Positions 16,953 to 26,413 of a stretch of 55,869 nucleotides of DNA are shown here, piece by piece. Position 1 is the first letter of the stretch. Each line of letters begins with the position of its first letter. The stretch comes from UBA7374 sp049890275 (GTDB taxonomy: Bacteria > Verrucomicrobiota > Verrucomicrobiia > Opitutales > Coraliomargaritaceae): positions 1-55,869 of the forward strand of contig JBMHBT010000010.1 of NCBI GenBank assembly GCA_049890275.1. The letters are read 5' to 3'. The notes beneath the pieces were generated by a model. It saw only the letters and a program-made list of their open reading frames with translations. It made no database searches and had not been told where the DNA came from. A program made the position numbers and the translations under genes.

Positions 16953-18767
16953 ATGAGTAAGGCTTTTGTTTCCTCTTTTCGCTCTTCTTTGGTCTGTGTA
17001 CTCGTAGGATTTGCCTTCTGCGTCTTGATTGGTCGGCTTGTGCATCTCCATGTCATCGGGCGTTCGGAACTATTGGCCTATGTGGAAAAAAGCCGAAAGA
17101 TGGTGCAGCTTGTGGAGGCTAGGCGAGGAAATATTGTGGATCGTCAGGGTAACTTGCTGGCGACGACTCACACTACAATCAATTTGGGTGTTGATCCGCA
17201 ATCTGTAGAGGAGGCCGATTGGGTTAAACTGCCGCAATTAGCCGAGTTGCTCGGGCAACCACTAGAAAAAGTACAGTCTGCTTTTCAGCGCAAATCACGT
17301 TCAGCCGGTGACGGCCGCGAAGTGCGTCTAATTCGTTGGGCATCTCTGGCCAAGGACTTGAGTGAGGATGTTTATGAGACGGTCATGGGCCTAAAAATCA
17401 AAGGTCTGTATGGTAATCGGAATTTTACCCGAACCTATCCGGGTGGCCGTTTGGCTGCCCATGTCTTGGGTTTTGTGAACAAAGAAGAGACTCCTGTATG
17501 CGGTATTGAGCGCAGCTTTGATTATTATCTCCGTGGGCAGGATGGATGGCGGGAAACGGAGCGGGATGGACGTCGCCGAGAGGTAGCTCGTTTTCGAGAA
17601 CGCGAGGTGGCGCCTTCCAATGGCCTCAACGTTGAATTGAGTATCGACCAGATGGTTCAGCACATTGTCGAGCGTGAGATTGATCGACTGGTTGAGGATT
17701 ATGATCCGGATAGCGTCAGTATATTAGTCAGCGAGCCGGCTACAGGTTATCTGTTGGCGATGGCCAACTATCCAACCTTCAATCTCAATGAGTATTTTGA
17801 TACAGCGAAACATCCTTTGGCCAATCAGCGAAACCGAGCACTGACGGATATTATTGAGCCGGGATCTACTTTCAAAATTGTACCTGCGGCGGCGGCACTT
17901 AATGAGGGGGTTGCTCGTTCTGACGACGTCTTCAAGACTGGTTTGGCAAAGGTTGAGTACAAAGGTCGAAATGTAAGTTTACCCAAGGACCACGGACGCG
18001 GATACGAACAGCTTTCTTTACACGGGATCGTAATGAAATCAAGCAACCGGGGTGCGGCTCATCTGGGTATGCTGCTGGGTGAAGAACGGCTGCGCGCCTA
18101 TGCCAGCGCATTCGGTTTTGGGGAAAAGTCCGGAATCAATCTCTCGGGAGAAGTACCGGGCATCTTACACGCAGTGAAAGATTGGGATGGTCTAACCATC
18201 ACTCGTATGCCCATGGGCCACGCAGTCAGTGCAACTCCGATCCAGATTCACAATGCAATGGCGGTGGTAGCCAATGGCGGAGTCTTTATGAAACCCCAAG
18301 TCGTTAAACGCGTCTTTGATTCGAGGAGCGAAGAAATTGTTTATTTCTCACCGAAAGCACGTCGGCGGGTTCTTTCCAGTGAAACTGCTGAAGAAGTTTC
18401 AAAGATGCTGGTTGATGTGGTTGGCCCGGAAGGTACTGCGCGAAAGGCACATATTGAGAATTTCCGTGTAGCAGGTAAGACCGGTACGACGCAGAAAATC
18501 GTCAATGGGCGCTATTCCCACAGTCAGCACGTAGCTTCTTTTAGTGGATTTTTTCCAGCCGACAATCCGGCTTTGGTCATCACCGTGATCGTGGATCATC
18601 CTAAATTTGATGGACTTGGCTACGGAGGTTCTGTTTCAGGGCCGGCCTTCCGAAATATTGCGAACGCCTGTATCAATCATCTGGGCATCCGTCCTTCTGG
18701 GCCGGATGTGAACTCGATCGCTTTACAGCATTCTTATTATGAACTTTCCGGTCGATATTCCGATTAG
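16953..18767 (+). CDS. ftsI: Peptidoglycan transpeptidase FtsI (PBP3-type)
   Basis: Septal class B penicillin-binding protein, 604 residues: short cytoplasmic N-terminus, one TM helix (residues about 12-32), a pedestal domain with RRGNIVDRQGNLLATT, and the C-terminal transpeptidase. The catalytic motifs are STFK in EPGSTFKIVPAAA, SSN in MKSSNRGAAHLG, and KTGT in VAGKTGTTQKIV. It acts with FtsW to make septal peptidoglycan. It overlaps murE by about 29 bp. Confidence 0.95.
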   Translation: MSKAFVSSFRSSLVCVLVGFAFCVLIGRLVHLHVIGRSELLAYVEKSRKMVQLVEARRGNIVDRQGNLLATTHTTINLGVDPQSVEEADWVKLPQLAELLGQPLEKVQSAFQRKSRSAGDGREVRLIRWASLAKDLSEDVYETVMGLKIKGLYGNRNFTRTYPGGRLAAHVLGFVNKEETPVCGIERSFDYYLRGQDGWRETERDGRRREVARFREREVAPSNGLNVELSIDQMVQHIVEREIDRLVEDYDPDSVSILVSEPATGYLLAMANYPTFNLNEYFDTAKHPLANQRNRALTDIIEPGSTFKIVPAAAALNEGVARSDDVFKTGLAKVEYKGRNVSLPKDHGRGYEQLSLHGIVMKSSNRGAAHLGMLLGEERLRAYASAFGFGEKSGINLSGEVPGILHAVKDWDGLTITRMPMGHAVSATPIQIHNAMAVVANGGVFMKPQVVKRVFDSRSEEIVYFSPKARRRVLSSETAEEVSKMLVDVVGPEGTARKAHIENFRVAGKTGTTQKIVNGRYSHSQHVASFSGFFPADNPALVITVIVDHPKFDGLGYGGSVSGPAFRNIANACINHLGIRPSGPDVNSIALQHSYYELSGRYSD

Positions 18768-20328
18768 TACACTTTTATCCGGAGGTTTTTTTTCCAGTCG
18801 GCGTGATTCTTCTCGCTCAGAATCGTTTGCTGGATTACCTGAAAATTCCTCCATAGCTTCACTCTTAAAAGATGTAGTGGTGTGTAAACAAAAGGGCCTT
18901 GGGGAGGACCTTGTAACGTGTTTGGTTACGGACAGTCGGCGAGTCGTACCGGGTGCACTTTTTTTTGCTATCGGTGGTCTGCGTACAGATGGTAACCTTT
19001 ATATTGAGGAGGCAGTGGATCGTGGCGCGGTAGGCGTGATATCCAGTCAGGATCTGGGTTCTCGTTTCCCGATAGATTATTTTCAAGTCGATGATGTGCG
19101 AGTGGCACTCGCTAAAATTGCCAAAATTTTTTACGGTAGGGCAGACGAAGCCTTATCCATTGCCGGTATTACCGGAACAAATGGCAAGACAACGGTTTCG
19201 ATGCTCCTGCAGCATTTACTTGGAAACGAGGAGAAGACCGGACTGATTGGTACAGTACGTTACGATGTGGGAAAAAGAACCTTACCTGCATATCGAACAA
19301 CTCCTGAGTCCGTTGATATTCATGCTTTATTTTCGGAGATGGTGAAAGGGGGTTGTCAACGCGCTATCATGGAAGTGAGTTCGCATGGCATTGAGCAAAA
19401 GCGAATTTACGGAACGCATATAGATGTGGCCGTCTTTCTAAACTTGACGCAGGATCATCTCGACTACCACGAAACAATGGAGGCCTACTACGAAGCGAAG
19501 AAGGCTTTGTTTACGGGTGATTCCGGTACGGTTCCACAGCATATTGTACTCAATCTGGATTGTTCTTATGGTCGCCGTTTACTGGATGAGTTGGACAACG
19601 ATTCATCGGTGACAACTTTCGGTACAGTTGAGGGGGCGGATCTTAGGGCTTCTGATGTATTACTTTTAGCGGACCGTACCGAATTCAAATTACAATGGGA
19701 GGGGAGGGAGCTTGCAGTTGTATCACCCCTTCTGGGTTCGTATAATGTGAGCAATTTGCTGGCGGCTTTGACTACTGGCCGAGCGCTGGGTTTTTGTATC
19801 GAGCAGATGCTGAACAGTTTATCTGGATTTTCAGGTGTTCCCGGCCGAATGGAACGAGTTAAAGCGGGCCAATCATTCAACCTGTTGGTCGATTACGCAC
19901 ATACGGATGACGCTTTATTCAATGCTGCTGAAATGCTTCGCGGGATTACTGAAGGTCGTTTATTGATTGTCTTTGGTTGTGGCGGAAATCGCGATCGGAG
20001 TAAGCGAGCCCCCATGTTGAAGGCGGCTCTTCATTATGCAGATCAGGTCTTTGTCACGGCAGACAATCCCAGAAATGAACCGCTCACTCAAATATTCGAC
20101 GATATGAAGGAAGGCGTCGATGGTTTGTCTGCATGCACTTTTATTGAGGATCGAAAGCGTGCCATTTCAGCAGCCATGGATTCTGCTCAATCCGGCGACT
20201 GTGTACTCATTGCGGGTAAGGGTCACGAGACCTTTCAGGAGTTTGATGGTACTGTGATTCCCTTTGATGATCGTATCGTGGCCCGCGAGCTTTTGGAGCT
20301 CAAATCCTTCAACGTAGAGGGCGGCTAG
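18739..20328 (+). CDS. murE: UDP-MurNAc-L-Ala-D-Glu:meso-DAP ligase MurE
   Basis: Adds the third residue to the peptidoglycan stem peptide using ATP. 529 residues with a somewhat extended Ser-rich N-terminus. Motifs: VTDSRRVVPGALFFAIGG (UDP-binding), the ATP loop ITGTNGKTTVSM, MEVSSHGIEQKR, LNLTQDHLDYHETMEAY, and DNPRNEPLTQIF. The DNPR motif marks the meso-diaminopimelate-adding type, so the wall is DAP-type. The start overlaps the ftsI 3' end. Its stop TAG shares one base with the GTG of murF. Confidence 0.95.
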   Translation: MNFPVDIPISTLLSGGFFSSRRDSSRSESFAGLPENSSIASLLKDVVVCKQKGLGEDLVTCLVTDSRRVVPGALFFAIGGLRTDGNLYIEEAVDRGAVGVISSQDLGSRFPIDYFQVDDVRVALAKIAKIFYGRADEALSIAGITGTNGKTTVSMLLQHLLGNEEKTGLIGTVRYDVGKRTLPAYRTTPESVDIHALFSEMVKGGCQRAIMEVSSHGIEQKRIYGTHIDVAVFLNLTQDHLDYHETMEAYYEAKKALFTGDSGTVPQHIVLNLDCSYGRRLLDELDNDSSVTTFGTVEGADLRASDVLLLADRTEFKLQWEGRELAVVSPLLGSYNVSNLLAALTTGRALGFCIEQMLNSLSGFSGVPGRMERVKAGQSFNLLVDYAHTDDALFNAAEMLRGITEGRLLIVFGCGGNRDRSKRAPMLKAALHYADQVFVTADNPRNEPLTQIFDDMKEGVDGLSACTFIEDRKRAISAAMDSAQSGDCVLIAGKGHETFQEFDGTVIPFDDRIVARELLELKSFNVEGG

Positions 20329-21674
20329 TGGCAATTTTTGATCCAACTGAACTTGCCGAATGGACGGGCGGTACCTGGTTGGGCAGTGGTCAACCGGACA
20401 AGGTCTGCGGTTTTTCTTTCGATTCGCGGAAGATCCAGCCGGGTGAATGCTTCATTGCCTTGACCACTGGCCAGCGTGATGGCCATGAATATGTGGCCCA
20501 GGCAATGCGAGACGGAGCAACGGCAGCACTTGTGCAACGGCCACTCGAGGTGGCGATTCCTCAACTCATAGTTGCGGATACACTGTTGGCTATGGAGTCA
20601 ATTGCTTCGGCAGTACGCAGCCGTTTTTTAGGCTCGGTTATCGGCGTGACGGGTAGTTGCGGAAAGACTTCGACGAAGGAAATGTTACTGCACTTGCTTG
20701 GTCCGAAAGAAACTCATGCCACTACTGGAAACTGGAATAACCGAATCGGGGTGCCGATGACTCTTTTCGGGCTCCATCAGAGTGAAAAATCGACTGCTGT
20801 GGTGGAGGCGGGGATCAATCAACCGGGAGAAATGAGTCACTTGGCTCGTATGATTGAAGCCAATCTGGTATTAGTGACACATATCGGACCCTCTCATCTG
20901 GAAAAGCTTGGTACTTTGGATGGGGTGGCTGCGGAGAAATCAATATTGATGCAGTTCGCCCGGGAATCGGCTCAACTAGTCCTTACTGCGAGTGCGTATG
21001 CCCACGAAGCGTTTGCTTCTTTTGCCGATCGAACAACGGTATTGGCGGAAACGGGTGAAGTGGTCCGGGGTCGTCCAAATCGTATTGTACGTTATGATAC
21101 AGAAGGTGGTGCAATTCGGATTAAGGAGCTTTTTGGAGAGATGCGCTTTGAGGTCATGACTCACAGCTCGGGTATTCGCCGTAATGCAGCACTCTCTTTG
21201 GTGGCCGCTTCCCTATTCGGTGCCTCAGCGGAAGTCCTGCAAAAGCGATTACTCCAATGGTCTCCGTCTGAAAACAGGGGGCGACTCGTTGAACGTGGCG
21301 AACAGCTTTGTTACCTCGATTGCTACAATGCCAATCCTGCATCCATGGCAGATGCGCTCGCGGCGTTTTCTGAGGCTGTTCCACAAGATGTAGCTCGTTG
21401 CTATGTTCTCGGTGTAATGAATGAGCTGGGTTCAGAGGTGAAACGCTTGCACACCGAATCCGTTCAGTCCCTGTCACTGCGAGCAGAAGACCTCGTCTGC
21501 TTGGTGGGTCCTGCTGAACTGCGCGCAGCCTATCGAGCCGGTTTGCAAGCGAGTGAGGAGCAGGTACTTGAGGCCGATTCAGCCGAGTCTTTTCAATCCG
21601 TCGTTGCTTCCTTTTCGGGCGCATTATTTTTTAAGGGCAGCCGGTCATTGGCGCTCGAACAACTCATCCCATAA
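20328..21674 (+). CDS. murF: UDP-MurNAc-tripeptide:D-Ala-D-Ala ligase MurF
   Basis: Adds D-Ala-D-Ala to the UDP-MurNAc tripeptide. 448 residues with a GTG start that overlaps the murE stop by one base. Visible: GFSFDSRKIQPGECFIAL, the ATP loop VTGSCGKTSTKEML (Ser-Cys instead of the common Ser-Gly/Asn-Gly), WNNRIGVPMTLF, EAGINQPGEMSHL, THIGPSHLEKLG, and LDCYNANPASMADAL. These are classical MurF blocks. Confidence 0.95.
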   Translation: MAIFDPTELAEWTGGTWLGSGQPDKVCGFSFDSRKIQPGECFIALTTGQRDGHEYVAQAMRDGATAALVQRPLEVAIPQLIVADTLLAMESIASAVRSRFLGSVIGVTGSCGKTSTKEMLLHLLGPKETHATTGNWNNRIGVPMTLFGLHQSEKSTAVVEAGINQPGEMSHLARMIEANLVLVTHIGPSHLEKLGTLDGVAAEKSILMQFARESAQLVLTASAYAHEAFASFADRTTVLAETGEVVRGRPNRIVRYDTEGGAIRIKELFGEMRFEVMTHSSGIRRNAALSLVAASLFGASAEVLQKRLLQWSPSENRGRLVERGEQLCYLDCYNANPASMADALAAFSEAVPQDVARCYVLGVMNELGSEVKRLHTESVQSLSLRAEDLVCLVGPAELRAAYRAGLQASEEQVLEADSAESFQSVVASFSGALFFKGSRSLALEQLIP

Positions 21675-21689
21675 CCCCAAAATAACCCC

Positions 21690-22790
21690 ATGCTCAGCTA
21701 CATGGCAGAATTTGAAAATCTTTTTGGCCCACTACGCCTGTTTCGTTATTTAACCCTTCGATCTGCTTTTGCTGGATTAACTGCACTGGTCATTGGATTT
21801 TCTGTCGGGCCATGGCTCTTCGCCCGGCTTCGGGTACTGCGTGCCAAGCAGGCATTTCGAGATCGTGATGAAGTGGGAGACTTGGCTGGCCTGCACGCTT
21901 CGAAGGCGGAGACTCCGACCATGGGCGGCTTGATGATTTGCCTTTCGGTAACGGGTAGTGCCTTGCTCTGGGCCCAACCCAATGTGTATGTAATCACTGC
22001 GCTACTGGTCTATCTGGGGCTGACCGTCATCGGTTTTTTGGATGATTATTTGAAGGTCACGCAACAAAACAGCAGGGGCTTGCCCGGACGATGGAAACTA
22101 GTTGGTCAGGCGGTACTGACTGTGCTGGCTTTGATTGTACTGCTCTCTTTTCCTGAGTCTGCTGAAAAGATGCGAGAACTCTGGGTTCCTTTCTACAAAG
22201 AAGTATTGATTCAGAAAATGTCTCTGCTTTTTCTGGTGCCTTTCTTGTTTCTGGTTCTGGCCGGTTCAAGTAATGCGATCAACCTGACCGACGGGGTCGA
22301 TGGTCTGGCAATCGGTTGTACCGTCACGGTCGCCCTGGCTTATGCAATTATGGCTTATGCCGCAGGTAACTTTCTCATAGCGGAGTACCTCTTTATCAGT
22401 TTTATTCCGGGTACGGGTGAATTGACGGTGGTTTGTGCCGCTCTGCTCGGTGCGAGCCTGGCTTTTCTTTGGTACAACTCACATCCGGCGGAAGTCTTTA
22501 TGGGGGATACCGGTTCGCTCGCTCTCGGAGGCTTGATTGGTATCATTGCTTTCATGGTACACCAACCGTTCACTCTGGTTATCGTCGGTGGCATTTTTGT
22601 CATGGAGGCAATATCGGTACTCCTTCAGGTTGGCTCTTACAAGACGCGTAAAAAACGCATCTTCCAAATGGCACCCATTCACCACCACTTCGAATTGAAG
22701 GGCTGGCACGAGAACAAGGTGGTCATTCGTTTTTGGATTCTTTCGCTCATTTTTGCTATGGCCGGATTGGCCACTTTGAAGCTTCGTTAG
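21690..22790 (+). CDS. mraY: Phospho-MurNAc-pentapeptide translocase MraY
   Basis: Integral membrane enzyme forming lipid I from UDP-MurNAc-pentapeptide and undecaprenyl phosphate. 366 residues, about ten hydrophobic segments. Motifs: ETPTMGGLMI, the aspartate-rich GFLDDYLKVTQQNSRGLPGR, NAINLTDGVDGLAIG, and FMGDTGSLALGGLIG. The C-terminal MAPIHHHFELKGWHE is diagnostic. An in-frame ATG at 21702 is an alternative start. One base separates it from murD. Confidence 0.97.
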   Translation: MLSYMAEFENLFGPLRLFRYLTLRSAFAGLTALVIGFSVGPWLFARLRVLRAKQAFRDRDEVGDLAGLHASKAETPTMGGLMICLSVTGSALLWAQPNVYVITALLVYLGLTVIGFLDDYLKVTQQNSRGLPGRWKLVGQAVLTVLALIVLLSFPESAEKMRELWVPFYKEVLIQKMSLLFLVPFLFLVLAGSSNAINLTDGVDGLAIGCTVTVALAYAIMAYAAGNFLIAEYLFISFIPGTGELTVVCAALLGASLAFLWYNSHPAEVFMGDTGSLALGGLIGIIAFMVHQPFTLVIVGGIFVMEAISVLLQVGSYKTRKKRIFQMAPIHHHFELKGWHENKVVIRFWILSLIFAMAGLATLKLR

Positions 22791-22791
22791 G

Positions 22792-24063
22792 ATGAGCTTT
22801 GTAGAAGGAGCAGAGAAGCCTTTGCCTCGTCGGGTGGCCGTTTTTGGTGCCGGTAAGAGTGGTTCAGCCGCGATTCGGCTTTGCCAACATCTTGGAATCT
22901 CCTGCCAACTGTTCGATCAGGATTCAAAGAACACAGAATGTTACACAACTTTTGGAGAGGGCGAACTGTCTGCCTTTGATGCTTTCGTTTTTAGCCCTGG
23001 TTTTGCTGCCAGCCACCCTTGGCGTATCCTTTGTCAGGAATCAGACCGTCCTTGTTTCGGGGAGTGCGGATTTGCCGCTTCATTCTGGAGGGGACCCTTA
23101 CTGGGTGTAACAGGGACAAACGGGAAGACCAGCGTTACCACTCTGCTTACCGATGCTCTGAATCGCAGCGGACTAAAAGCAATTGCTGTGGGTAATGTTG
23201 GTAGACCCTTGAGCGAAGTTTGTATAGAAAACAAAGATTCTGAAAGCATCTGGGCTGTCTGTGAACTGAGTTCTTTTCAGGCAGAACTACCACGGGGATT
23301 GCTGCTGGACGGCTTGATCTGGACGAATTTTGCGGAGGATCATTTGGATCGATACAATTCGATGGAGGAGTACCTACAGGCCAAGGCGAAGTTGTTGGAT
23401 TGTCTAAAACCTGGAGCACCGGCCGTGCTTGGGTCCTCTGTGCCGTTGGAGTCTCAACCTGAATCGCGCGCAGGACATTGGCAAACGGACTTGCCGATCA
23501 ATTCGATATTTTCGAGCCCACATCAAAACGAAAACTTTCAATTAATCGCCCGTATCTGGCGGGCGCTCGAATTACCCGAGCCAGCTCTTTTGTCGGCTGC
23601 TTCTTCCTTTCAAACGTTGCCACATCGTCTGCAAAAAGTCGCTCAAATCAATGGTGTCGATTTTTGGAATGATTCAAAAGCAACCAATTACCACGCTGCT
23701 TTAGCAGCAGTCGCCTCAATGGAAAGCCCAATCTATTGGATTGGAGGCGGGCGTTCAAAAGGGGGCGATATCCGCTCATTTGCTTCGGATCTGTCAAAGG
23801 GCATTTCAGCAGCGTATCTGTATGGAGAAGTCGGTGCAAAGGAAGCCTTTCATTTTTCTGCTTCGATGGATCGGGTTTCGACCTACAGTAGTTTGGAGGA
23901 GGCAGTCAAAGCAGCTTCTGTCGATGCCATTGCCGCGGCTCCGGCATCCGTATTGTTGAGCCCCGGATTCTCCAGCTTTGATTTGTTCAGTAGTTATGAG
24001 CAGCGCGGAGAATGCTTCACTTCGACTGTTTTAAGTTTGAAGCAGTCTTCATTAGTTGAATAA
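22792..24063 (+). CDS. murD: UDP-MurNAc-L-Ala:D-Glu ligase MurD
   Basis: Adds D-glutamate in stem-peptide synthesis. 423 residues. N-terminal Rossmann-like VAVFGAGKSGSAAIRL, the ATP loop GVTGTNGKTSVTTLLTDAL, CELSSFQAELPRGL, WTNFAEDHLDRYNSMEEY, NDSKATNYHAALAA and a C-terminal LLSPGFSSFDLFSSYEQRG are the expected MurD blocks in order. It immediately follows mraY and precedes the LysM gene by 32 bp. Confidence 0.95.
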   Translation: MSFVEGAEKPLPRRVAVFGAGKSGSAAIRLCQHLGISCQLFDQDSKNTECYTTFGEGELSAFDAFVFSPGFAASHPWRILCQESDRPCFGECGFAASFWRGPLLGVTGTNGKTSVTTLLTDALNRSGLKAIAVGNVGRPLSEVCIENKDSESIWAVCELSSFQAELPRGLLLDGLIWTNFAEDHLDRYNSMEEYLQAKAKLLDCLKPGAPAVLGSSVPLESQPESRAGHWQTDLPINSIFSSPHQNENFQLIARIWRALELPEPALLSAASSFQTLPHRLQKVAQINGVDFWNDSKATNYHAALAAVASMESPIYWIGGGRSKGGDIRSFASDLSKGISAAYLYGEVGAKEAFHFSASMDRVSTYSSLEEAVKAASVDAIAAAPASVLLSPGFSSFDLFSSYEQRGECFTSTVLSLKQSSLVE

Positions 24064-24095
24064 TTGTCAAACAAGCCTTTAAGTACGTAAACATC

Positions 24096-25232
24096 ATGAA
24101 AATTACCAAGCTATTCGGAATCGTAATTGGACTTCATATGGGGGTCATTGCTCTTTTGATTGTTCAGCCAGGCTGTACAACGACGACACCGCCGACAAAG
24201 AGTCATACGCAAAAGGAAACAGTTGATTCAACAACGGCTGTTTTTGACGACGGTTCGTTGATCGAAGCAGTTCTTGTGGAGGAGGGAATCGATCCTGCCT
24301 TCAATGCCGGGATGGAGAATGAGCGCTTTGAGCCCACCCGTCCGGAGACAGAATTTACCAGTAGCGGACTCGACCCGCTCGAGCCCATGGAGACATCTAC
24401 GGAAGCACCGCTTGTGACGATTGCAGAAGACAGCTTCACCAATCACACAGTGGTTTCCGGTGACAGCTTGTGGAAGATTTGCCGCAAATATTCGGTCGAT
24501 ATGAATGACTTGCTCGAAGCCAACGGATTGAATAAGAATGCAGTCTTGCAAATCGGTCAGGTGATCCAGGTTCCTGTTGAAGGAAGTCAGGCAAGCGTTT
24601 CTACCGTAACACCGGATACGTACCAACCGACTGCTTTAACTTCGAATGCCACTCGTTACACAGTTCGGGGTGGGGATACACTATCCGGTATTGCCCGGAA
24701 GCACGGAACGAGCATAGCCCAGATCAAGGCTGCCAACAATCTAACCAGTGACGTAATCCGTATTGGTCAGGAGTTGATCCTTCCCGTTGGATCGGATTCG
24801 AGCCCGATAACAAATTCTCAAACATCGGTTTCTGTCTCGAGCGCATCCGGAACCGGTGGGACTCACACCGTTCAAGCGGGTGAATATCCGGGTACAATTG
24901 CCAAGCGCTATGGTATGTCTTCGTCGGAGTTGATGCAGCTGAACGGCATCTCGGATCCTCGTACTCTGCAGGTCGGGCAAGTTTTGCAGGTGCGTGGTTC
25001 TTCAACGGCAGCGACGCCACCAGTACCCACCACTCTACCTGAACCGGTCGAGGATGCAGTCGTTCCTGAAACCGCACCGGCTACAACAACGCTTCCGGTA
25101 GAACCGGAGGGTCCTGTTGAAATCCGCTCGGTGCCGAGTGAGCCGGTTGATCTGAGCACTTCGGTCGTCGAGGAACCCGATGTGGATTTTGATAATGCGG
25201 TCAATGTCCCGGTAACACGATTGCAGGAGTAG
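24096..25232 (+). CDS. Lipoprotein with three LysM domains
   Basis: 378 residues. The N-terminus MKITKLFGIVIGLHMG leads into a hydrophobic stretch ending in the lipobox-like VQPGC (Cys about residue 27), suggesting an acylated envelope protein. Three LysM peptidoglycan-binding repeats follow at about residues 116-160 (NHTVVSGDSLWKICRKYS), 186-230 (TRYTVRGGDTLSGIARKHG) and 254-298 (GTHTVQAGEYPGTIAKRYG), joined by Ser/Thr-rich linkers. The tail is Pro/Glu/Val-rich. No catalytic peptidase domain is present. Placed between murD and ftsW, it probably links the wall synthesis or division machinery to peptidoglycan; this is inference. Confidence 0.88.
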   Translation: MKITKLFGIVIGLHMGVIALLIVQPGCTTTTPPTKSHTQKETVDSTTAVFDDGSLIEAVLVEEGIDPAFNAGMENERFEPTRPETEFTSSGLDPLEPMETSTEAPLVTIAEDSFTNHTVVSGDSLWKICRKYSVDMNDLLEANGLNKNAVLQIGQVIQVPVEGSQASVSTVTPDTYQPTALTSNATRYTVRGGDTLSGIARKHGTSIAQIKAANNLTSDVIRIGQELILPVGSDSSPITNSQTSVSVSSASGTGGTHTVQAGEYPGTIAKRYGMSSSELMQLNGISDPRTLQVGQVLQVRGSSTAATPPVPTTLPEPVEDAVVPETAPATTTLPVEPEGPVEIRSVPSEPVDLSTSVVEEPDVDFDNAVNVPVTRLQE

Positions 25233-25273
25233 GGCAGTCACTGGTCTATTGATCTGACTGCAAGCTTGGTTCT

Positions 25274-26413
25274 ATGATTCGCGCTTTGATTCCGATTGAT
25301 GCATTCCGGCGTATTCCTCCGGCTGGCGTCTTTCTGATCATTGCAGTTCTTTGTCTGACATTTACCGGACTGGTTGTTCTTTTTAGCGTTTCTCAGGAAG
25401 AGGCCGACCCGGGCGCACTCTTGCGCAAGCAAATGATTTGGTTGGTCGTCGCTTTATTGGCCGGCGGTTTTACCAGTTGTGTCAATCTTCAGGCTCTGCG
25501 TCCTTTGATACCTGCGCTTGGCCTGATCGCTGCCTTCATGCTTGTTTTGGTTTTGGTGCCTGGAATTGGTGTCCGGGTCAATGGGGCTCAACGCTGGATC
25601 GATCTTGGGCCGATGCGCCTACAGGCTTCTGAAATCGGCAAGTTGGGTCTACTTTTTGTTCTGGCTCACTATCTGGCCAGCCACCGGAGAAATTTAAATG
25701 AGTTCGTACGAGGCTTTATTATGCCCTGTGGTATTCTCGCCGTCTACTGCGGCCTGATCTTTATCGAGCCGGACTACGGCACGTGTTTTCTCTGTGGTGC
25801 AGTCGGCGGCTGTATGCTCTTTTTGGCCGGTGTGCGTTTGCGCTTTCTCCTGCCTTCTGCTTTTTTTGCGCTGTCGCTCTTTGCTTTTGCCGTCTACATG
25901 GATCCTGTCCGGATGCGCCGGATTACTTCCTTTCTCGATGTGCAGGGTAACCGTGAGGATAGTGCCTATCAGCTTTGGCAGGGGATTCTGGCTTTTGGAG
26001 CCGGTGGCCTGCATGGTGTGGGTCTTGGTGAAGGCCGTCAGAAGCTGTCATTTTTACCGGAAGCGCATACCGACTTTATTTTTGCCATTATTGGAGAGGA
26101 AGGGGGATTCTTTTTTTCCAGCGGCGTGGTCTTGCTCTTTATTACGATCTTTTTCATTGGAGTGCTACAATTGAGGCGTGCCCATGATTTATATCAGTAC
26201 CTATTGGTTATGGGTTCACTGCTCTTTATCACCTTTCAGGCTTTGATTAATATTGGCGTCGTTACCGGTTGCCTGCCAACCAAAGGAATGTCTCTTCCGT
26301 TTATTTCCTATGGTGGTTCAAACCTCGTTTTGATGTTCTGCCTGACAGGGATCATTCTCAACGGCTTCCGGACATGGGAGCTTCCAGCTCTTGGGAGACA
26401 GCGGGAATTATGA
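25274..26413 (+). CDS. ftsW: Peptidoglycan glycosyltransferase FtsW (SEDS)
   Basis: SEDS-family polymerase that works with FtsI at the septum. 379 residues with about ten hydrophobic segments. Recognisable SEDS signatures: LGPMRLQASEIGKLGLLFVLAHYLA (aligned with the catalytic-Asp/PSE-K region), FIEPDYGTCFL, AHTDFIFAIIGEEGGF, and INIGVVTGCLPTKGMSLPFISYGGSN. The stop overlaps the murG ATG (ATGA). Confidence 0.96.
   Translation: MIRALIPIDAFRRIPPAGVFLIIAVLCLTFTGLVVLFSVSQEEADPGALLRKQMIWLVVALLAGGFTSCVNLQALRPLIPALGLIAAFMLVLVLVPGIGVRVNGAQRWIDLGPMRLQASEIGKLGLLFVLAHYLASHRRNLNEFVRGFIMPCGILAVYCGLIFIEPDYGTCFLCGAVGGCMLFLAGVRLRFLLPSAFFALSLFAFAVYMDPVRMRRITSFLDVQGNREDSAYQLWQGILAFGAGGLHGVGLGEGRQKLSFLPEAHTDFIFAIIGEEGGFFFSSGVVLLFITIFFIGVLQLRRAHDLYQYLLVMGSLLFITFQALINIGVVTGCLPTKGMSLPFISYGGSNLVLMFCLTGIILNGFRTWELPALGRQREL

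Noticed and set aside
26269..26409. Upstream extension of murG inside ftsW
   Set aside because: The MurG N-terminus starts at the ATG at 26410; the extension has no family similarity and the ATGA overlap is the cluster's usual junction.
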